Below, piece after piece: positions 58,801 to 64,000 of a DNA stretch of 64,000 nt. Position 1 is the first letter of the stretch; every line of letters starts with the position of its first letter. The translations under genes were made by a program, and so were the position numbers. The notes beneath the pieces are model-generated. The model was not told the DNA's origin, searched no databases, and saw only the letters and a list, made by a program, of their open reading frames with translations. Origin of the DNA: Brachypodium distachyon (Eukaryota > Streptophyta > Magnoliopsida > Poales > Poaceae); contig NC_016133.3 in assembly GCF_000005505.3 (NCBI RefSeq), positions 52,231,237 through 52,295,236 on the forward strand, in the 5' to 3' direction.

Positions 58801-60732
58801 TATAGTAAACAGCCTGATTCTTGTTTAGCAAGTGCAACCACATCTTATTCCGGTTTGAACAATCTTCCAAGAATAGAGCATGAGCTGTCATGTGCACCTA
58901 ACAAGCAAGGATATTATCCCCAAAGTGAAAAACTATCAAATTACCACAACTCATTCTCAGCCTGTTTTCCTGAGGGTGATGAGCTGAAACCCATGTTATT
59001 TGACAACAACAGCTCTATTGCTCAAAATAACCTAATGCAAGAAGCCAAGGCCAATGGATTTACATCTCAGACTGATTGTGCAGTCCATGAATTGCCTAAT
59101 GAAACATTAGGAGAAACTGCTGTAGATACGGTAAATTGTGGCAGAAAAGGGGACAATGGAAATAGCAATTTGCTCGAAAGTATGATATTCGATCCCCTCA
59201 CGCATGATTGGTGGGATGACAGTGTCCTATTAGCAGGAAATGTTCCACATTTCGGTGCCACTACCACAGTCCCTGTTACAGAACAGACAAAAAGTGCTCC
59301 GTTATCAATTGAAGGGAGGGGGTTGTTTTCGGAATCTGCCCTTGAAGAACTGCTTGGTGCCAGTCCTGCTGTGGCTAGCAGTGATCCATTAGCCGATTGT
59401 TTCTCAGGCTGTGAATTACCAGGGTATGCCCATCAAGACTCTTACTCATTGTGCAAGGAACAAGTACCGACATCAAACTTCCCTTCCAGCAGCCATACAT
59501 CTGAGAATATGTCAAATGGAGTATCAAAGGCAATCCCAGTGTCCCTGGCGAATTTATCTATGGATGATTGCTGCAGTTTGAACACTGCAAATTCCATGGT
59601 CGGACAAGTAAAGAATCCTGAGGGAGCAAAGGCTATAAAGAAAAGGGCTAGACCAGGTGAGAGCACGCGGCCAAGACCAAAGGACCGGCAGCAGATACAA
59701 GATCGTGTCAAGGAATTGCGTGAGATAGTCCCGAACAGTGCAAAGGTATACCTACCGATCACACCATGTTTGTTTATGTTTTGGCTGATAGAAAGTTACT
59801 GAGTATTATATTGTACACAACAGTGTAGCATTGATGCTTTGTTGGACCGAACAATCAAGCACATGATTTTTCTACAAGGTGTAACAAAGTATGCAGAGAA
59901 AATTAAGCAAGCCGATGAACCCAAGGTATGTCATGCTGATGAATGCATATAAACCATGCAAAACATTAACAAGTCTTGCTTGATTTCGTTGTACTGACTT
60001 ATATTCATGTGACTATGTGAAGATGATCAGCAAGGATAGTGGTTCTGTCTTGAGAGATAACTCAAGTGGTGTTGTCTTGAAAGATAACTCCAGTGCTGCA
60101 AGCAATGGTGGTGCCACGTGGGCCTATGAGGTTGCAGGACAGACTATGGTTTGCCCAATAATTGTAGAGGATCTTGCACCACCTGGTCAAATGCTTGTGG
60201 AGGTATAGTTGAGAGATGACCTACTGTTTTATTTTACATTAGTGCAGAAATTTGAGACGCTCTCTTTGCTGGTCAACAGATGCTATGTGAGGAACGGGGC
60301 TTTTTTCTAGAGATAGCAGACACCATACGTGGATTTGGACTGACAATCTTGAAGGGGCTGATGGAACTCCGTGATGGCAAGATAATGGCGCGATTTCTTG
60401 TCGAGGTAGAGAAGACTATGTTTATGGACATACTCCCTCCGATCCATAATTAGTGTCGCTTTGTACTAAATCAGCGACATTTATTATGGATCGGAGGGAG
60501 TATCATTTTCTTGGCTTAGTTATTTTATCCATTTAACATTACGGTGGCTTTGCAGGCAAACAAGAACGTGACTAGGATGGACATATTTCTGTCACTTGTT
60601 CAGTTACTACAGCAAAATAGCCTCAATAGATCTTCTGACCAGCTAGCTAAGGTAATAAGTAATGGGGTTCCATCTTTCGCGGAGCATCAGCAATCTCCAA
60701 TATCGATCCCAGTTGGCCTTGCCGAGAGATAA
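55817..60732 (+). CDS. LONESOME HIGHWAY-like atypical bHLH transcription factor
   Basis: Nuclear regulator of the LHW/EMB1444 family. In Arabidopsis LHW pairs with TMO5-type bHLH proteins to control vascular cell divisions. Exons are 55817-55899, 57003-57092, 57416-57521, 57828-57869, 57992-58051, 58387-59745, 59824-59925, 60023-60202, 60280-60405 and 60556-60732. Ten exons join in frame to 774 residues. Exons 1-5 encode the bHLH-MYC_N domain (ALCRGGGWSYAAIW; GSALASGECRWISDD; GYTWWQHQFLSGIKTIAVIPI..GVAQFGST). Exon 6 is a long Ser/Asn-rich region with the DPLTHDWWDD and ALEELLGA acidic patches. The bHLH lies at about 541-614 (KKRARPGESTRPRPKDRQQIQDRVKELREIVPN, then CSIDALLDRTIKHMIFLQGV); its basic part lacks the usual His-Glu-Arg set, as in LHW. 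The C-terminal ACT-like region (GFFLEIADTIRGFGLTILKGLMELRDGK) is complete. Introns hold a 68-bp Stowaway. It appears intact. Confidence 0.93.
60433..60500. mobile_element. 68-bp Stowaway MITE in the last intron of the bHLH gene
   Basis: CTCCCTCCGATCCATAATTAGTGTCGC and its complement GCGACATTTATTATGGATCGGAGGGAG, with only about 14 bp between them and TA at both sides (60431-60432, 60501-60502). It is nearly a perfect hairpin and lies 27 bp after the exon 9 donor. Confidence 0.92.
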
Positions 60733-60838
60733 CAGCGAATAAACATTCAGAGTGCTGAACTGTGCTTGATGTTGACTGTCAGGCGTTGATAGGAATGGCA
60801 AGTTCGAGATGTAGCGAATGTGCATTGCGGCGTGAAAA

Positions 60839-60844
60839 AATAAA
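60839..60844 (+). terminator. Poly(A) signal of the bHLH gene
   Basis: AATAAA 107 nt after the stop codon at 60732, followed by T-rich DNA. Position fits a plant near-upstream element; other signals may be used. Confidence 0.4.
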
Positions 60845-61034
60845 TCAGTTACTAGTATTCATCAGAAGATGTAGAAGGTTTCTCATTTAATTTTGTGTAG
60901 CCAATTTAGAAATGTCAAGGCAGCTGTTGTAATTGGGACACTGGTGTAAATGTATGTTGCTTGTTCTTGTGCAGTGACTATTGATGTTTTTTTTACCAAG
61001 AATCGAGTTGTCTTGGCGGTTCTGTTATTATGTA

Positions 61035-61147
61035 CTCCTCCGTTTCATATTAAGTGACTCAAATTTGTCTAAAAATGGACGTATCTATATATTAAAATAC
61101 GTTTAGATGCATGTAATATTTCGGCGCTTAATATGGGACGGAGGGAG
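61035..61147. mobile_element. Stowaway-type MITE, 113 bp
   Basis: CTCCTCCGTTTCATATTAAGTGACTCAAATTTG at the left and complement CTTAATATGGGACGGAGGGAG at the right. TA precedes it (61033-61034), while the right copy reads CA, a single change from TA. Same family as 44595-44707. Confidence 0.85.
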
Positions 61148-61958
61148 CACATGCTGCTCTTCTAACTTTATTATCGTGTTCCGCATAACTTAGTTGGTTT
61201 GGTTTGCATTTAGCTGTATTATTTTCAGTCTTGTGGTGGAACCAGTTTGTGTTTGACTGGATTTATTTCCGGTGTTTAATTGGCGATATTACTACTTCAA
61301 GGGAAAATGACTTGTCCGACACAGCATCAGCTACGAGTTGCGTATAGCTTCATCAATCTCAAGAACTGTTGACTCAATCTTCTCGAAAGTGTTAGTAGAA
61401 GAGAATACGTGTGTTCGCGCTCAGAGGCGAGGTGTACCTATGTGTTTGTGAGCATCTCCAAATTATTTACCCTGTTTTTTTTCTTCTTCCGTTTAGCCCA
61501 CATCTGAAAGTGGTCCAACATGGAGTACTGACTTAGCAGGCCAGAAGCACGGAAGCTAGGGCAGGCCATCGGATCGGAGGCCCCAAACCCTTCCCTCCTC
61601 TCCTCATTTCTATCTTTGACCAATATAATCCTGACCCGGACACCCGGTGCCCGGCTCCTCTGTCCTCTGTCGTCTTCCGGGCGCCCTCTCGGCTCTCGCT
61701 CTCGCCCAACGCCCCAACCCCCATCTTCCTTTCTTTCCCTGACGTCGTTAATTTTTCGCCCCCATCTTTGAACGATCATTCGGTCCCCGTCCCCTTCCCG
61801 GCTTTCCCTCGGTTCCTCCTCCCACCCATCCTGCCGCTCCTAGAAAGCCTGTCCCGCCGCGGCAGCCACAGCACGCGGGACATACACGCGGCGCTGCTTC
61901 CCTGTTCCCCCCTCCCTGGCGGACGGAGGGGAAGGGCCCTAGAGGCGGAGGAGGCTCC
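61148..61958. other. Spacer and promoter of the ORM gene
   Basis: AT-rich to about 61550, then strongly CT/GC-rich up to the ATG at 61959, typical of a grass housekeeping promoter and leader. Frames on the minus strand (61438-62174) mirror this composition and have no family motif. Confidence 0.45.
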
Positions 61959-63131
61959 ATGGCGAAGCTGTACGTGCAGGCGGTGCCGCCGGCGGATCTG
62001 AACAAGAATACCGAGTGGTTCATGTACCCTGGCGTCTGGACGACCTACATACTCATCCTCTTCTTCTCCTGGCTCCTCGTCCTCTCCGTATTCGGTTGCA
62101 CCGCAGGCATGGCATGGACCGTCGTCAACCTCTTCCACTTCGCGGTAACTACGCTGTGGATGGTGAGGGGTCATTAATGTGGCTTGTTGTAAGCTCTCTA
62201 CTCGGCTAGGCAGTAGGCACCGTATTTTGTTCCCCGTAGTGAGTGATTGGTTGACAGTGAAATCAACACGCGGTATAATTTAGGTCCGCGTAACTAATCC
62301 ACACTTTTGGACGCCCAGTTGTGTGTACTGGAACAATAACCCTTGAACGGTCACATCAATGTTGGCATCGATGGTAGCTTATGTCAGTCTCAGGGCACCT
62401 CTCCCCACTTCAATAGAAATTTATTTTGTTACGTTAGAATGAGTGTGTAGTCAAAAGAAGAAAAGGCCTCTGTTTTTGTCTTGGACATGTTCACAGGCTA
62501 AATGTCAAATCATATTGCTTCATATGTTTACCACCCATTTCCAGTTCAAGAGAAATTTACCCCTGTGATGAGTACCCTATCCTCTGAAGCTCTGAAGCCT
62601 AAGTGGTAAAAATATTCAGATTAGTGACAATGCCATTTCAATACAAGTGACTGCAAGTGTAACTTGTATATCTGTCTTCTTCACGAGCACCCACATGGTG
62701 ATGATAAATCAAATGACTTTGCATTTCCGTTTTGCCTTGCATGGTTATTTTTATTAAAAAGTTAATCCAGTGTTTCAGAAAATGTTGGAAATCGATCTGA
62801 TTGGGACTACTCCTTTAGTTCACATATATATTGAACCTGCTTGACTTCTGCTTTTTATATACATGCAAGTCAAACCATGTATATATATTTGGTACTTGTT
62901 ATTAGTGGAGGTGGTTTGTTTCCTGAGTTCCTCTCCACACACTTACCACACCTAATAATGTCCTACTGAATCTTATGTTCAGATCACATACCACTTTTTC
63001 CATTGGAAGAAGGGAACACCTTTTGCTGATGACCAGGGAGTGTACAATACATTGACTTGGTGGGAGCAAATGGATAGTGGTCAACAGCTTACTCGTAACA
63101 GGAAGTTTCTCGCTGTGGTTCCTGTAGTCCT
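61959..63131 (+). CDS. ORM/ORMDL sphingolipid biosynthesis regulator, 5' part (gene continues past window)
   Basis: Endoplasmic-reticulum membrane protein that binds and restrains serine palmitoyltransferase, the first enzyme of sphingolipid synthesis. Exon 1 is 61959-62144 and exon 2 is 62983-63131, together giving 111 complete codons. The N terminus MAKLYVQAVPPADLNKNTEWFMYPGVWTTY is followed by the first membrane hairpin (ILILFFSWLLVLSVFG; GMAWTVVNLFHF). Exon 2 gives ITYHFFHWKKGTPFADDQGVYNTLTWWEQMD and LTRNRKFLAVVPVVL. The donor at GCG|GTAACT (62144/62145) was chosen because it restores the family's HFAITYHFFHW; a second in-frame donor at 62162/62163 would insert six residues. Exon 2 ends in phase 2 before GTAAGT. 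The remaining exon (about 45 residues, beginning YLIASH in relatives) is not found by 64000. Intron 2 carries several MITEs. The usual family length is about 155-160 residues. Confidence 0.93.
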
Positions 63132-63251
63132 GTAAGTATTATTTTTCTGTTTTAAATATGTTACTGATTTCGAACTTGTGAAAAATTGAACCGGACATCA
63201 TTTGATGTTGAAGTGCAACCCCTATGTTTGCTCAGGAATTAGGAAATTGTA

Positions 63252-63315
63252 CTCCCTCCGATCCATAAAAAGTGTCGCCCACATATGGGAGACACTTTTT
63301 ATGGATCAGAGGGAG
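63252..63315. mobile_element. 64-bp Stowaway MITE in ORM intron 2
   Basis: CTCCCTCCGATCCATAAAAAGTGTC and complement GACACTTTTTATGGATCAGAGGGAG around a tiny centre CCCACATATGG, with TA at 63250-63251 and 63316-63317. Near-perfect hairpin. Confidence 0.92.
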
Positions 63316-63502
63316 TAGTAATCTCTAATCATGTGGATGTGGACGTGCCATTTCACCCAAAATAGTGAATTTGGATTTTACAGATGAATTCGGTCACAGC
63401 TTTTGGAAAACCGAACAAGTAAAAAACCATGAAAATTGAACCGAGAAAACCCACATTCGATTCAGCTAGCTATATTGGCTGCTCAATTATGGTGGCTAGG
63501 TA

Positions 63503-63609
63503 CTCCCTCCGATCCATATTAATTGTCAAAAATGTATCTAGACGCTTTTTAGCCATAGATACATTCATATTTGGGCAAATTTGAGACAATTAATATAGAT
63601 CGGAGGGAG
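63503..63609. mobile_element. 107-bp Stowaway MITE in ORM intron 2
   Basis: CTCCCTCCGATCCATATTAATTGTC and complement GACAATTAATATAGATCGGAGGGAG with TA at 63501-63502 and 63610-63611. The interior has GTATCTAGA and ATTTGGGCAAATTTGAG shared with the truncated copy at 53452. Confidence 0.93.
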
Positions 63610-63709
63610 TATTAAATTGCATAAATGTTCGAACTAGAGTTGTATTTGCTATGTGATTATATTGCTTATGAGAAACATACTTTTATTAGTTATACAACTA
63701 TATTAGGTA

Positions 63710-63958
63710 CTCCCTATGTTCCTTTTTATAAGATGTTCTAGCTTTGTCCTAAGTCAAACTTTTTAAAGTTGGACCAGGTTTATAGAAAAATCTACCAACA
63801 TTTACAGCTCGAAATTAGGTTTATTAAATCCGTCATAATATATATCTTCATAATATATTTATTTAATATTGTAGATATTAGTACATTTTTCTATAAACTT
63901 GGTCGAAGTTTGACTTATGACAAAAGCTAGAACATCTTATAAAAAGTAATGGAGGAAG
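63710..63958. mobile_element. 249-bp Stowaway-like MITE in ORM intron 2
   Basis: CTCCCTATGTTCCTTTTTATAAGATGTTCTAGCTTT and complement AAAAGCTAGAACATCTTATAAAAAGTAATGGAGGAAG with TA at 63708-63709 and 63959-63960. Further inward, GTCAAACTTT pairs with AAGTTTGACT and TTTATAGAAAAAT with ATTTTTCTATAAA. Confidence 0.9.
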
Positions 63959-64000
63959 TAATATTTATATCTGAATAATTTGCCTCGTAATATGATGGAC

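Noticed and set aside
1..64000. tRNA, rRNA, CRISPR or known microRNA genes
   Set aside because: I looked for tRNA A/B-box layouts, regular spacer arrays and the mature sequences of several conserved plant miRNAs that I could recall (miR156, 164, 166, 171, 172) and saw none. This was by eye, so a covariance-model scan could still find small RNAs.

Overview
The window is nuclear DNA from a grass, most likely a pooid such as Brachypodium or a Triticeae relative. I infer this from split genes with short GT-AG introns, very GC-rich first exons, many Stowaway-type MITEs (termini reading CTCCCTCCRTYCCATA, flanked by TA), Helitron fragments and proteins that read like grass orthologues. Exon structures were built by hand from splice sites, frame continuity and remembered family sequences, with no transcript or database support. 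No plasmid, phage, viral or organellar gene content was recognised.

Left part (1-16,900): a degraded or doubtful GC-rich open frame (about 1490-1915, minus); a GARP/G2-like MYB-related transcription factor with a C-terminal EAR repression motif (4578-7897, plus, 5 exons); a THUMP-domain tRNA-modification cofactor homologue (9793-14000, minus, 6 exons) with an hAT-like insertion and a 180-bp tandem duplication in one intron; and an intronless TIM23-type mitochondrial import channel gene (16148-16786, minus).

Middle part (18,000-37,600) is gene dense: the m6A mRNA methyltransferase MTA/METTL3 (18127-22641, plus, 7 exons); a small RNA polymerase III subunit RPC10/RPC11-like N-terminal zinc ribbon that carries a 33-bp repeat tract and has no visible C-terminal ribbon (23353-23734); a complete 420-bp Helitron (26557-26976); a WNK kinase (27244-31227, minus, 7 exons); and two ALMT anion-channel genes pointing at each other (32380-34079 plus, 35854-37532 minus), an inverted tail-to-tail duplicate pair.

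The 18 kb from about 37,600 to 55,600 has no recognisable host gene. It holds MITEs, a 947-bp Helitron, two fold-back elements with long inverted ends (41212-41716 and 52650-53165), tandem duplications and AT-rich spacer.

Right end: an atypical bHLH factor of the LONESOME HIGHWAY family (55817-60732, plus, 10 exons) with a probable 37-codon upstream ORF, then the first two exons of an ORM/ORMDL sphingolipid regulator (from 61959), whose last exon lies beyond the window. Its second intron contains at least four MITEs in about 700 bp.

The genes do not form a pathway. They are independent housekeeping and regulatory genes, apart from the ALMT pair, which is a local duplication. I found no convincing previously undescribed system. 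The most notable structures are the Helitron pair, the long-TIR fold-back elements, the odd RPC10-like gene and the inverted ALMT pair.
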